From contig CM037463.1 in assembly GCA_021014325.1 (NCBI GenBank), positions 20,344,026-20,408,025 on the forward strand: 64,000 nt of DNA, written 5' to 3'. This document shows positions 34,436 through 46,389 of the stretch, piece after piece. The position numbers and the translations under genes are program-made. The stretch's first letter is position 1, and each line of letters starts with the position of its first letter. This DNA is from Plazaster borealis (Eukaryota > Echinodermata > Asteroidea > Forcipulatida > Labidiasteridae). Under the pieces are notes generated by a model. That model saw only the letters and a program-made list of their open reading frames with translations, was not told the DNA's origin and did no database searches.

Positions 34436-35415
34436 TAGCTTATATTCCATACTTTAAGAAAACATTTTCTCATCCATAATTTTAATCCATAATTTTAATT
34501 ATATTGATGATGGCAGTTTTGTTCCCAGAAATTCATGTTGGCTTTTGGGGTGATTTTATTTTTTGACCGGTCTGTAACAAAGATGTGTTTAAGGTCTCCC
34601 TTACAAATTTGATGACATCAGGTTCCCACAGCAAAATCAAACCTTTTTCCTTAAAACTTTTCTCTGATGAAGTCAAATTTTGAAAGGGTCACGCAAAATT
34701 GTTTGTACAACTGGCCTAAACATTATGCTGCGTTTGCTCTGTATGTGTTTTGTCTTGATTGTGTTTACTATATAACAAACAAATATCATGTTATCCAAAT
34801 TAGACCACTTGTGATCGTACTAATCGATGTTTCCCCTCGATGGATAAAAATAGTAACAATTTATATGTCTAAGAAATTGCTTGTGATGTTTAACATTGTG
34901 TATGATCCAGAGTTTTTTTTAATATTAGACGGGTTGGAAATAAAAACAGCTTGAAAATCGTTATGGGATCAAAAAACGTTTCACCTGGTGGTAAAGCTAT
35001 CATGCTGGATTTGCTCTAAATAGAGAGGATTCAGTTCGAATCAAGACTTTCAGGCAGTGGTTTATTTCCGACTACAACCAGTGAAACACTGTGGCTTGTT
35101 TTAAAGAGGGGGGGGGGGGTGGCAAATAAAATAAAACAGCATCTGCTGTGCAGTGTTGTGCAGCTGCCTTTTTTCACATTAGAAAAACTCACGTTGGTAT
35201 TTCTTGAAAAGCTCTTGTAAAATCTTCAATCATTGTGCTGTAATTTTTGAAAGAGTTGGTCCATATAGACACCATAATTTGGAAACCATAATTTGGAATG
35301 ATTATAAAACGCTGACACATCCAACTTTGCTGGTTGATTTGGGTAAACAGAGAGGCGGCAAACCTCACAAACCTCACAAAGCGTGACTTTTGTGTTATTA
35401 AAAACAATTATAGAA
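34436..35415. other. Intergenic, nothing recognised
   Basis: 12-base G run at 35108-35119. The open frames have no similarity that I recognise. Confidence 0.35.
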
Positions 35416-35417
35416 CT

Positions 35418-35612
35418 GGGCCCAATTTCATGGAGCTGCTTGAGCACAACAATTTACTAAGCACCAAACAATTTTGCTTACTGGAAAAGGGTTACCAGCC
35501 AAGATACCATGTTATGTGCACAGTTTGTGACTGGTTACCTGCTTATTTTTGCTAAAAAATAAAGCAGACATTTCTTAAGCAACATGTTCTGCTTAAGAAG
35601 CTCTCATAAAGC
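35418..35612. mobile_element. Family D element
   Basis: gggcccaatttcatggagc at the left and gcttaagaagctctcat at the right, with ggttaccagcc and ggttacctgc inside. Confidence 0.75.
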
Positions 35613-35920
35613 TGTTGTTTAGCAGAAAATTCTGTTCAGCAAATTTCTTTGATAAGCAAGAAATGAGTCACAGCAATGGTAACTGTATGGTATTTTGGCT
35701 CGTAACCTATTTTTCCTCAGCAAGAGTTTTCTGTGCTGAGCAAGTTTTTGTGCTTACATACTTTATGAAGTTGGGTACACAGTTGAGTAAACAGTTTGAT
35801 TAATGCAGAAAACATTTGCTTAGCAGAAAAGAGTGACCAACCAAAGTCTTATGTGATGTATATTTACTCGTCACTGGATCCCTGCTTAATTTGGCTTGTG
35901 ATAAAAATCTGCCAAAAGGA
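35613..35920. mobile_element. Further family D fragments in tandem
   Basis: gtttagcagaaaattctg, tggtattttggctcg, then a second partial copy gcttagcagaaaagag at about 35818. Diverged. Confidence 0.5.
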
Positions 35921-37035
35921 AACCCTCTCAGTTAGTAGACTCTTGTTAAAAGGTAACTGGTAGCCGTGATTCCTCTTCAGACCTCATGACTATGATCCAA
36001 TAAAGTTAACTATAAAAATCCATGCTTACTGGTTACCTTTTAGAGACTACCCTTCTTAGTCTTAAGCTAGATCTGTCACTGTTTCAAGAATCTTTCTTTT
36101 TCCCTCGGTAAGATCCAATCTACTAAGTACTATTGCTCCTAATACTACCAAGAAATGTTACCATATAGTTTCTATCAGTTACTCAGACTAAGGCCGTTCA
36201 AATAAAACATTTTTTGTACATAGCGAAAAATAGATTGGAATGTTTGTCGAGTGAAGCTTTATTTTGTTGATTCAATTGTTCTCTAGTTATTGGAATTATG
36301 CTTTATTCTATGAATGAAAAACCCACGCCCATTTTGCGCAGACTGGATCCAAGGGGGTGAAAGAAACCAGAAAGAAATTAAAGAGTTTTCCTTGCGGGAA
36401 GATTTACGCAAAGAAACTTCAAAGAAGAAAACTGCAAAGACGAAGTACCTGACTAAAATTGTGAATATCTGTCTAATGAATCGGCGATGAATTTGGGGAT
36501 ATGGAATTGAATTACACTAAAAATTTATGCTGACCTTTGCTGGAAGAAGCAAAATAGAAAAAAGCATGCGCTGTAATCGATGCGCATTTTTGTTTGTGTA
36601 TGATCATGCACTGACCCGATACTTCATGGGGGCAAAGGGGATCTATAGGGGGAGCCCTCTAGCTTGCTCAAAACCAATGTCAAAAGTACCAAGCCAGTTA
36701 GGTTTCTATATATATATTATAGGAATCCTATGTATGATATTAATAAAAATAGAAAATGAAATCGTTTTGCAGAAAAGTACAATATTAATGAACAGAACTC
36801 TGAAATATTTTAAAACATTTTTGCCAAATGGTAATGTACAGTGTCTTTATCTGGAAAAAAATTAAAGTATAATTACGCATTTCAGAAGATGAGGAATGGA
36901 TGATAATGATTGGTTGATTGGCTTATTTTCAGCTTGGTTTTTCAAAAGGCATCCTTCAATTCTAGTTAGCATTGAGGTGCTCCTCAATGTTAAAGTTCGT
37001 GACTAAATAATAGTGATCCAGAGAGGGCGCTATAC
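35921..37035. other. Intergenic, nothing recognised
   Basis: An open frame of 112 codons at 36527 has no recognisable features and AT-rich codon use. I do not call it. Confidence 0.35.
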
Positions 37036-37352
37036 ACTCTTTTCAGTTCTGCTTTTACTGCAACGTCGCAGCCCAAGTTTTTGCCAACCAAGGTTGGAAA
37101 AACTATGGGCAGCCATAAATAGGCCTACAAAGTAAAAACAGATAGCCACAGCTTGTAACAATGTTACACGTTATTGACTTTGTTGAAAACAACGCAACCA
37201 ATCATGGTCAGCCTATGTTGGGTTTTTTAATTGAAAGTTTGCAGATTAATGTTGAATTTGGTCACAACATCTGTTAGCTTGATTAAATGTTTTGCTAACA
37301 TTCGGCTGCCCATGCCAACCAGCGCGGTTCATCAAACGTAGAAAGGTCTATT
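37036..37352. mobile_element. Family O repeat, uninterrupted copy
   Basis: Shares gccaaccaaggttgg, cagatagccacagcttg, ttgaaagtttgcag and ggtctatt with 12980-13655. Confidence 0.7.
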
Positions 37353-38559
37353 AATAAGGAATTATAAACGGTAACAGCTGGTGTCATAGGGAAATCTGTC
37401 CCCGGGAAATTCTGTCCCCTCTGTGTCATATGGAGAACTAACTGTGTACAAACTTCTTCTGATAGCGCCCTCTTTTGAACCAACATCCTTCAGCCCATGC
37501 TATTTTTTCCCCATGGAGGACAGAATCTCCGGGACAAATTCCTTAGGACACCGGCCGTGAGTGTGTTGAGCTATTTTTCCTTTTGACAATACAAAAATCG
37601 CGGCCTGTCATCTAAAATACATTGATCACTTCTATGATCACTAAACTTCCACTATACTATGATCACTAAACTTCCACAAAACCAGGTTGCAAAATGTTAC
37701 AAATTAATTGTTCGAGGAAGTTGATTTGTAACATTTTGGGAATTGCACAAGCAAGGGTCCGAGTCTTCATCTGGTTTTGTGGAAATACAGCCCATGATGT
37801 ATAATAGTAGGTCTACGGGCTTGTCACTGGTTCTTGCTGCAGAATTTACACTAGCTTCATCAGGTCTCGTATTGACTTTAAGATTTGTTACTTATCAGCG
37901 TCTTCATAATATCATCAACCAGCAAGAAACCTCGAATAAAGGCTTCTGTCAGCCCCGGCAATTATAACGTAGGCCTACTGGTTCTCATTCATTAAAAGTG
38001 TTGCTGTGCAACTATAGTTTACCACCAAAAAAAATAATGATAAACTGGCTGAAACTACTGATCAATATTATTTTAAGACCCGGGTTAAAACAATCAATTT
38101 TACCACAGTTTTAATTTTGTTTTCACTCTGCGCTTTCAGCTTTTTTTATTCTCCCATTTTTCAGTGTTTTGTGAACTTTTGAAATGTTTTCTCCTTTCTT
38201 GTCCGTCTTCAAGTTCTCTTGTTCTCAAGCGCGCATGGACCACATTATTATAATTTTAAACATGAATTGGTAATTGCGTTGGAAAAAAAATGATCAATTT
38301 CAACTTAAAACCCCTCTGATTATAAAATTCATACCAATACCATCTGAGATGTCGTAAAAGTCTAGAAAATAGCATTTTGAAGACTCTACAAATTCTTGCC
38401 TCATATTTCGGCAGTACGGGCAATCTAAATAAAAGAGTACACAAAATAACTCCCCTCCCCTCAACCTGTTTTAGTTTTTTACTCAAGGCGCAACCACCGA
38501 ATTTGATGGGGGGGGTGGCAAGTTGATTGTGTGCAGTATTGAAAACTATTAGGATAGCA
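37353..38559. other. Intergenic, mostly unassigned
   Basis: A partly palindromic patch at 37380-37550 pairs gggaaatctgtccccggg with ccgggacaaattcc-like sequence. Otherwise nothing recognised. Confidence 0.35.
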
Positions 38560-39264
38560 CTTGATTATCTTTCCCCAAATAATTTTGTATTTGTCTCTTT
38601 GAGGTGTTGAAGTTGTGCTGACATAATGGAAGTCGGTGATTTTAAAGATCGAGCGAAATGCCGATAATTTCTTTATAGTGACGGTCGTTCGCTTGGCGCA
38701 CGTGAGCTGCTGTCACACTACAGACAAGTCTCTGTGGCTGTCACCTTAAATTGTAAACAGCGCCCTCTTTTGATAAAATTAACGCTTCTTCTTTTTATTT
38801 CCATGGTACCCAACCCCTTTTGGCGGTGAATCGATATCGCAAGCCTCTCCGTGAGGACACCAGCTAATAAGTGAACATGTGTGCGCACCGTATACACAAT
38901 GTACACAGCGTACGTGCTTCGCTTATTAACATTGAACATGACGACTCCACACACACAACGTTTGCACAATAAGTAAACGACATAATGACAGTGAATTTGG
39001 ACTGAGTTTTCACTATGGCGGAATGGATCGGGAACATGGCGATATAGGGGTAATTTAGGCGTTAGTTGGGGGCCAAATGCCCCTCGACTAACCCATCGAT
39101 CGGCTCTGGTAATTACACGAGAAGCCATCTATCTAACATTCTCAGCAAAGCCGTTTGATCGCGAAGTTATCGTCATGGAAACCTTAAAAAAGGCTCAAAT
39201 GAATCGGAGTAAATGTGACACAAAATCTGCCATACTTCCAGTTTCGAGAACTTTTTCCTCAACA
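38560..39264 (+). promoter_or_regulatory. Candidate promoter and 5' UTR region
   Basis: A repeat-poor, comparatively CpG-containing stretch between transposon-rich blocks. It holds cacgtg (E-box) at 38699-38704, several other CpG motifs and a YY1-like site near 39013. It lies immediately upstream of the possible first exon at 39265. Assignment as a promoter is inference. Confidence 0.25.
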
Positions 39265-39350
39265 ATGGCAGAGCCGTCGAGTAGTGGCAATGGAAGGAGA
39301 GTGTTGTCACCGACAGAACTGATGACGGAGACACTAGAAGCCGCTGTCAG
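39265..39350 (+). CDS. Possible first coding exon of an unidentified gene
   Basis: An ATG in a strong context (A at -3, G at +4) opens MAEPSSSGNGRRVLSPTELM and runs 28 codons to a possible donor (ctgtcag followed by gtataa). The frame is open further upstream to an ATG at 39175, but the 39265 start has the better context. The surrounding 600 bp is repeat-poor, contains CpGs and has a YY1-like actatggcgg at 39013, as expected for a promoter with a first exon. I do not recognise the protein, and no second exon was found in the following 24 kb. A chance ORF is possible. Confidence 0.3.
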
Positions 39351-39635
39351 GTATAAAAATAATACTAATAGTCTTTCTCTCAAGATGGGATTGTTGTTAT
39401 TTTTTCTTAATCAAAACATATCACTATCATTATCATCAATCAGTATCACCATGGAGGATGGTATCACCATCATGGAGGAATGGAAATTATTCCTCCTTGG
39501 TATCACTGACACTATCTTATCTATTTCAGGAAAATGTTAACCATCTCAAAAAGTATTCCATGACACTGACGGTGCTGTGTGATGATAATAAATTTCCTAG
39601 TCCTAACTCAGTCCTCATAGTCTGTCTTTAAATAG

Positions 39636-39722
39636 TTGCGATAATCGTAACCCTCCTGATCCTCTCCCAACGACGGTCGCAAGATCGGAGGGAGAGGAGG
39701 GTTACGATTATCGCAACTAGTC
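39636..39722. mobile_element. 87-bp palindrome
   Basis: tagttgcgataatcgtaacc at the left pairs perfectly with ggttacgattatcgcaacta at the right, and the stem continues through ctcctc. Possibly a very short foldback element. Confidence 0.8.
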
Positions 39723-39849
39723 TTTGATTGCAAGATTGAGTAAAGAATTGATATTTATTGCTTACTGTAAAGATTTTTCCTTCTTCTATTTATAAATATA
39801 ATTATAAAAGTTCTAGAGAGTAGCCTAGTGATGAGTGACAGTGTACTCC

Positions 39850-39932
39850 TAGAACTATTGAGGTTCATTCCGCCATCGTCTCCACGTGGAAACGGTAGCG
39901 GAACGAACCCCATAAATAGTTCTAGATGTAGT
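39850..39932. mobile_element. Imperfect palindrome
   Basis: ctagaactattgaggttc pairs with gaaccccataaatagttctag-type sequence around the centre tctccacgtggaaacgg. Confidence 0.7.
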
Positions 39933-39969
39933 GACAGTGTATCAACTTTCGAAATTGAAGACTTACAAA

Positions 39970-40392
39970 TTAAAGTTAGGGTCATCATTTGGTTTTTGTC
40001 AATGTAATGCTTAAATATTATAATTATAGGCAAAATTTGTGTACAAAGATACAATAAAAGTCGCTCTCGCATGTGAAAGTTTTAGCTGAATTACAGAGTC
40101 TATACTTGTACTTGCTGAGAAAACAGCCATCCACGTTAAGCGAGGTGACAGCGGGTACCGACAGCCTCTCTGGCCGCAGCATTCGCAAACGGGCACCAAC
40201 CTTCATGCATGAATCGTTTCTTATTAAAATGTTTTTATTGATTTCTAATCAACGTGGGCATTTCAGACAAAATAATTTCACAGGATGCTTTCTAACATTA
40301 CCATCTTTTATATAAAAAGAAAAGTAAGCTTTCGGATAGAAGTTACACCTTTTTTTTCGGGGTCATTACAAAACTATGACCCAACCTTTAAT
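39970..40392 (-). mobile_element. Family I element
   Basis: Begins ttaaagttagggtcatcatt and ends atgacccaacctttaa. Best copy of the family. Confidence 0.8.
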
Positions 40393-40785
40393 TAAGACAC
40401 AGGGAGCAGAATGAATACCAGACAGTGAAACAGTTTTTGGTTGTCACTCTTGTTGTTTTTTCATGGTTTGTGGTAACCCCCTAGGGTTATTTACGAGGAT
40501 CCTTCCTCACTCTTTCAAAACCCAACACCATAATGGTAACTCAACACCCAAAGTGTTGGACTCTTTTAATGGTGGTCATACGCTCGATCCCCTAGTCCTG
40601 ATAGGATGCCAGTCTCCTCCGTTGTACTGCACTGACGTCCTGGGTATAAAGCTTCTCTTCTAGGCGAATAAAATTTCAACTAATGTTTGTTCGTATTTTT
40701 ACCTTATTAAAGAAGCCCTTTTTGATGGGTCCACAAATAACAAATATAGCCATGGGTGACATTATTCATGAGTGACATCAGCAGG
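40393..40785. other. Non-coding, nothing recognised
   Basis: No exon or repeat copy identified. Confidence 0.35.
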
Positions 40786-40791
40786 GCTACA

Positions 40792-40939
40792 ATTTAGGGG
40801 GAAAACTCACAAGACCGTAGGGATTGTACTCAAAATATTTACTATACCATAATTTTGGTTACAAGACCAGAGTTGAAATGAGTTGATGCTAAAAATCACT
40901 GGCCTCGGTCCTGTGGTCCAGTGTAAAATTCGAGCCCTG
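40792..40939 (+). mobile_element. Family H element, internally deleted
   Basis: Only 148 bp; begins cagggctacaatttagg and ends aattcgagccctg, flanked by CATCAG at 40786-40791 and 40940-40945. Confidence 0.85.
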
Positions 40940-41359
40940 CATCAGTCTTGGAATTTCAGACATAACAAATATGAAAAAAGCTTCAGTTTCTCTATCAGGT
41001 ATTGTATTAACATATCTTGTTATAAAATTTGTTCAAAATGGCAGGGGACCTTATACTCTGGACGCCGTCCTGTTGTTTGCAACGGAGAGAAGTCCACTCT
41101 GGGCTAGCCTGATCCCATCATAGAGCAAGGACCAGATCTTGCTCTATGATCCCATGTAAAGCATAGTCAATTTACTAGTGCAGTTTCTCAGTTCAAAATA
41201 ATCAAACAAATGGTGCTATTGGAGTTTGATGGGTCTGGGGTGGTTATGGGATTTTAATGGTGTATTTAAATTTTCCTGATGAATAAACATTAAATTGTAA
41301 AAGTGGTTGCGACGTGCAAGGAGTTGTGGAATGTCTTTTTGGGCAAAAGCAAAATAGCA

Positions 41360-41660
41360 CTTAACCCTTTAGAGACCATTCATTTCTGTATTAATCATCA
41401 CAAAATGCCCAGACGTTGCTAAGAAATTTTGTCGGTAAAAATGTCAACAGAAACAACATGAAACAGAAAATTTAGTTTTGTGTTTAGAAATTGGAATACT
41501 CTATGTTAAAATTGGAAAATTTCATCTTCGGACATGACCTTTACTTTGACCTCTTCATGTGAATGGAAGTTGGTCAAACCTTTTAGCCGTTTGTGGCCGC
41601 TATGGGCATTTTGGTACAAGCCGCTTGTGGCTAAGCCGCTTGTGGCTAAAGGGTTATCGA
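41360..41660. mobile_element. Probable inverted-repeat element
   Basis: taaccctttagagacc at the left and gtggctaaagggtta at the right. Contains a 15-bp tandem duplication (aagccgcttgtggct) at about 41620-41648. Confidence 0.5.
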
Positions 41661-41787
41661 CACACTGGACGACAGCTTATGTACAGTTCTTGTTTTGTTT
41701 CAAAAGATGTCCCTTTTTGTATTCCATGGTTCATTGCGTATAATATGGCGTGCCCTCAGTTCCTTCCTCCAATGCTATTTGTAATAT

Positions 41788-41880
41788 TTAACCACGCGTC
41801 GTGTTTTGCATATTTGGACGAGGAGTGACGTCACAGGTCATCTTGCCTTTGAATTATGTGACCTTTGATGTCACTCCTTA
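41788..41880. mobile_element. Family X core
   Basis: gagtgacgtcacaggtcat and atgtgacctttgatgtcactc form a palindrome like the one at 34333-34395. Confidence 0.6.
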
Positions 41881-42216
41881 AAGTTATTGTACACTTTTGG
41901 TAACAGCTCAAAATCAGTGTCCACATTTTGTGTGATTCAACATATGCACGAACAAACAAATCTGTGAAAGTTTGAGCTCAATTGGTCATTGAGGTCACGA
42001 GAAAATAGTGAAAAGAGACGTGTTTTCTGTTTTTTCAAATTATCACATGTGATAAAAACTATTGTTTTACTCATTTCTCAGAAACGATAGCATTTTAGGC
42101 AGAAATATTTTAAGGAACCCTTTCTACCAATACTTACTTTAAATTGTGTAAGTTGTGTGTGAATCTGTGAACATTTGTGTTTTTCGATCTTACCAATAGT
42201 GTACAGGGCCTTTAAC
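41879..42216. mobile_element. Family Y element (distant relative of family A)
   Basis: ttaaagttattgtacactttt at the left and agtgtacagggcctttaa at the right. Shares aaagtttgagctcaattggt with family A. Confidence 0.7.
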
Positions 42217-43496
42217 CAAATTTATGCAATAAGACAATGTATGCGTAAAAGATTTAGATGTACATGTACATAAACAAATTACACATGGTCTGTAGTTTAA
42301 AATATATACATTGTATCGTACTTTTTTCTTCAACTGAATTGTCCTAAATATTTGTGCAATACATGTGTGCGTCCCCATAAAGTGTCATTTTATGCACTGG
42401 GCTTCCTTCAGATCTTTGGCCACTAGTCCCTCTGCTTTTATCACTCTGGAATCAACTCCCTATAAAAGTAGTTCCTGAACACAAATTACTATGGTGATAC
42501 ATGAATTCTGATGACGACTCTTGGTAAATTATGAAATTAATGTCTCCCAATTTCTTCCCCTATTTCTAAAATAGAATAATGAAATTGTTCAAAACATAAT
42601 TTGTAGTGTCTAAATCAAATTGTTGTGCTGAAAATCACAAGCAAGGTTTCACGGAAGGGGTGGGGGGGGGGGTGTATAGCATGTTGGTTAGGGTTAGCGT
42701 GAAGGTTTGATTTGTGCATGTATGGGATTGTTTGCCGAAGGTACCCTTTGGCTTTACCATACATTGTACAGTATGTTCATCATCGTCACGTCTTCATCCC
42801 TGTACACTAAGCCTCATGGGCTACATGCATTAATCGTTTTGCTCATAAACATTAATACTTGCAGAGTTGAACACGTATGCATGTAGTTGTACATATATAT
42901 ATGATTCATCTATGAACATGATTTTTTGTGCACTCTGTACAACATCCTTTTATTATGAAGTGCCTTTTCTAGCCTTTCGGCAGACCATATTGGTCATGTT
43001 TGGTACATGTTGTAAATTGTGACATCAAATTAGTATACACCATCTCAGCTGGTCCTTGTTCTATGGTCTCAGTGTAGCTCTTCATATATTTAATGTAAAT
43101 CTTTCTAAATTAAATTCTTGTACAACTATTCATTTTGGATCTTTGATTTCTTTTCAACATAATCTCCTCATAATGTTCGGCAATAATACATATGTAGAAC
43201 TAAAACCTGTTCACCTGTTCACCTGTTCACGCCGGTTGACATGTAATATTACAGAAAATATTTCTGTGTATAAGGTTGACGTTTCAAAACGCCTGGAACT
43301 AACTTCAGAGCGTCCATTTTTGGTTGCGGTCAGTTGACCGGCTGACCTATACACATGTACATTCCCCTGGACAATCAATTGTGTAGCTTGCACAGGCATG
43401 CACCTACTGTACCATGCTATGCTTCATTTCCCCCCATACAAAGAGGGACAAAAGCTACTGGAATACATGCTCAAAATCTTCCTTTTTACTGGGGTT
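42217..43496. other. Non-coding, nothing recognised
   Basis: tacatg/catgta motifs are frequent. An 11-base G run is at 42662-42672, and a short direct triplication cacctgttca lies at 43210-43230. Confidence 0.35.
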
Positions 43497-43738
43497 ACCG
43501 TGTAATCCATGATTCCAGACCTTTGTCCTTATGTTGTACATTTGAGGATTTACTGTACGCGTAGATCACTAGGCTGCAATCATTGTTTTTCATTGTGTTT
43601 GGCATTGGGAGGCAAGTCCGAGATTCCAGCATACCATGGCAGACTATTAGCCATGGCCTTACGGCCAGGTTTCGGGCCTGTTCACAGTAAGACATTCCGT
43701 AAAACAAAAACTTTACTTTGTGTAGTCAGGGTTTCAGT
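43497..43738 (+). mobile_element. Family K repeat
   Basis: Plus-strand counterpart of 24774-24992, with gattccagacctttgtcc and accatggcagactatt. Confidence 0.65.
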
Positions 43739-44055
43739 GTGACAATGACATTCTCAAAACATAAAAAATTGCTTCGGATGGTACCGAAAAGTTCAGAAAA
43801 AATAAATACTGCGCTCGCAGAGGCATGTTAAATGTTTTTAATACCCACATGAAGTGGTTGAATGTGACATGATGTAAGACTCTTCTAAGATGCCCATTTA
43901 CGGATTCCTAATTGGGCAAGGAAACTCACCATGATGATAACTTTATAAATGCTGCCGCAGATGTGATAATGTAGTTTTCAAGCAAGAAGTGATTTAGGTT
44001 TATTAATTTGAGGCCCACTTGTCAAATTATACACAGTTTGTGAATATTTTTTTAG

Positions 44056-44466
44056 CGGCGCTCAAAATTAACACTGGACCTCAGGCTCGAGGCCAGTGTT
44101 TTTAGCATCGTGGGCCAGTAACCTCAACACCTGACAAGTCTGGCGGTCTTCTTGTGTTTTTGAATAATATTTTTAACACCTCACACCATCTTAAATTTTA
44201 CAAATTATGTTCAAATGTTGACTTTGAGTTGTTAATATCTTTCAATTCTGTTCAGTATGAAAGTATTATACCCACAAGACAAATTAGATAAATAATATTA
44301 TTCTCTTTAGTGCTTTTTGAAATACAAAACAGTTTAATTGTGACATAGATATTTTGTTTCTCAATTTGATTCGGGTCTTGTACAGGAGCAATTTTTCTGG
44401 GTCAGTACAAATTTCAAGCTACAAGCCCTTCGGTCTTGTGGATATTTTCCCCAAGTTCGAGCCCTG
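44056..44466 (-). mobile_element. Family H element
   Basis: Begins cggcgctcaaaattaacac and ends gttcgagccctg. The flanks tttag and cttag agree at four of five bases. Confidence 0.75.
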
Positions 44467-44819
44467 CTTAGGGTGCCATTTACTACAATTTGCAACGTTG
44501 TGACATCTTAGATGAAGTGCCTGTCTTAGTTTTAAGCACATCTGGGCTTGCTTGCCCAGTGATGATTCTTATTATTCTGAACAATGAGGTCTTTACTTGT
44601 AAGTGCATGGATGAGCCTTTAATGGGTCACCTGCTTAGTGTTTTCTACAATGACTTTTGTCCTCTACACTACAACCTGTGCAAGGAAGTGAATCCTGACA
44701 AGTATCCAAGTCCCTGAATGAAAAGGACATCATGCATGGAGAAATCAGTCAGAGAAAGCTCGGATTACTGACGCTTAATCTTAGACAAAGTGCAGGATTT
44801 ATCATTAATAAAAAAAACC

Positions 44820-44913
44820 ACCACAACAATAGCTGCAATCTGAAAGCTCACTGATGTTAGCAAACCAAAAACAAAACTAAACAACAACGCTAGTCTGGAT
44901 CTGAAAGCTCATT

Positions 44914-44956
<43 letters not shown>

Positions 44957-45870
44957 TAAGCTTGAATCTGAAAGCTCACTAACAATAACAAAAACAACAA
45001 CAACAACAGGAGCTTCAATCTGAAAGCTCACTGATTGTAAAAAAAACCACCTAAACTAAACTAAACAACAACACTAGTATGTGATTTGCCTGTTGATTTT
45101 TTAACATAACTCAGGAAAGTACTGAGTATACAGTGCTTATAAATACACATAGGTGTAAGGGTAAAAAACAAATTATGTTCTTTATCCCCGATGCAAAATT
45201 AACATCTATTAAAACATTAGTATTGATCTGAAAATTCACAAAAACAAAAACAACAACAACAGTAGCTTCAATCTGCAAGCTCACTGATATTTAAAAAATA
45301 AAAAAATAATTGTTTTTTAGTTTCAATCTAAAAGCCCACTGACATTAACAACAACAACACTGTTGGTAAAAAAACCTACCTGTGGTGTATACATGTAACA
45401 TCAATAACAACAATATCATTATGAATCTTACTGATGTTAAAGGCACTGTACGCGTTTGGTAATTACTCAAAACAAATATTAGCATAAAAACTTACTTGGT
45501 AACAAGCAACGGAGAGCTGTTGATAGTATAAAACATTGTAGGAAACGACTCCCTCTGAAGTAAGGTAATTTTTGAGAAAGAGGTAATTTCTCACTGAAAT
45601 AATGAAAAACTTCTTGCAAGAAGTTTTTATTCCTATCTGAAAGCACACAAATTTGTGCAACAATGGTGTTTTTTCTGTCATCATTTTCTTGCAACTTCGA
45701 TGACCAATTGAGCCCAAATTTTCACAGGGTTGTTATTTTATGCATATGTTGGGATACACCAAGTGAGAACACTGGTCTTTGACAATTACCAAACGTGTTC
45801 GGTGCCTTTAAACAAAACTAAAAAACCCAACATTAGCATCAATCTAAAAGCTCACTGATGCCTGAAAAGT
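44820..45870 (+). repeat. Degenerate minisatellite with (AAC)n linkers
   Basis: At least eight copies of a unit like agcttcaatctgaaagctc followed by actgatgtta and aac-rich linkers, at about 44830, 44892, 44957, 45009, 45215, 45263, 45320 and 45830. The purest (AAC)n run is 44912-44957. A family A element splits it at 45437-45811. Confidence 0.75.
45437..45811 (+). mobile_element. Family A element, copy 6
   Basis: Begins ttaaaggcactgtacgcg and ends gtgttcggtgcctttaa. Inserted in the minisatellite at ctgatgTTAA. Confidence 0.92.
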
Positions 45871-46153
45871 TAATACCAGTTCCAACCCCCAGTATTTCCT
45901 TAAATCTGTCAAGGTCAAGAAAGTTGCAAGAAGGCCAAAGAAACCACTTCTGATTTAAAAAAAAAAGGCCTGGTGGTAGTGACATGCACACAATCCCTGA
46001 CATAATATTAACAGCTTTTTGTTGTTTGCATTTAAAAACACGACCATAGAATTTGATGAATATAGTTTTACAGACTTGTTTTGGAAACTAGGGAATTGGA
46101 ATTAGCGCCTACCATTACCATTGCAATATAATATTGTACATGAAGAAACATTA

Positions 46154-46350
46154 TTAAAGGTAGGGTCACAGTGTTCTCCAACTTTGAAAATTAAAGGTTG
46201 GTGCTTGGTGTGGTGAAAACTGCAAGTAGTCGTACATAAATGCGGCGAGCCCTGCCCGCCCCTGGCGTGGGGGGGGGGAGGGGGCCCAAGGCGAGAAAAA
46301 AAAAAGATGCTCTGTCTGCTGCATGGTGTGAAGGTTGGTCACTTCCCACT

Positions 46351-46389
<39 letters not shown>

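Noticed and set aside
36527..36865. 112-codon open frame
   Set aside because: AT-rich codons, no motif, no splice or homology evidence.
38718..39128. 136-codon minus-strand open frame
   Set aside because: No recognisable motif, and it overlaps the candidate promoter; the composition looks like a chance frame.
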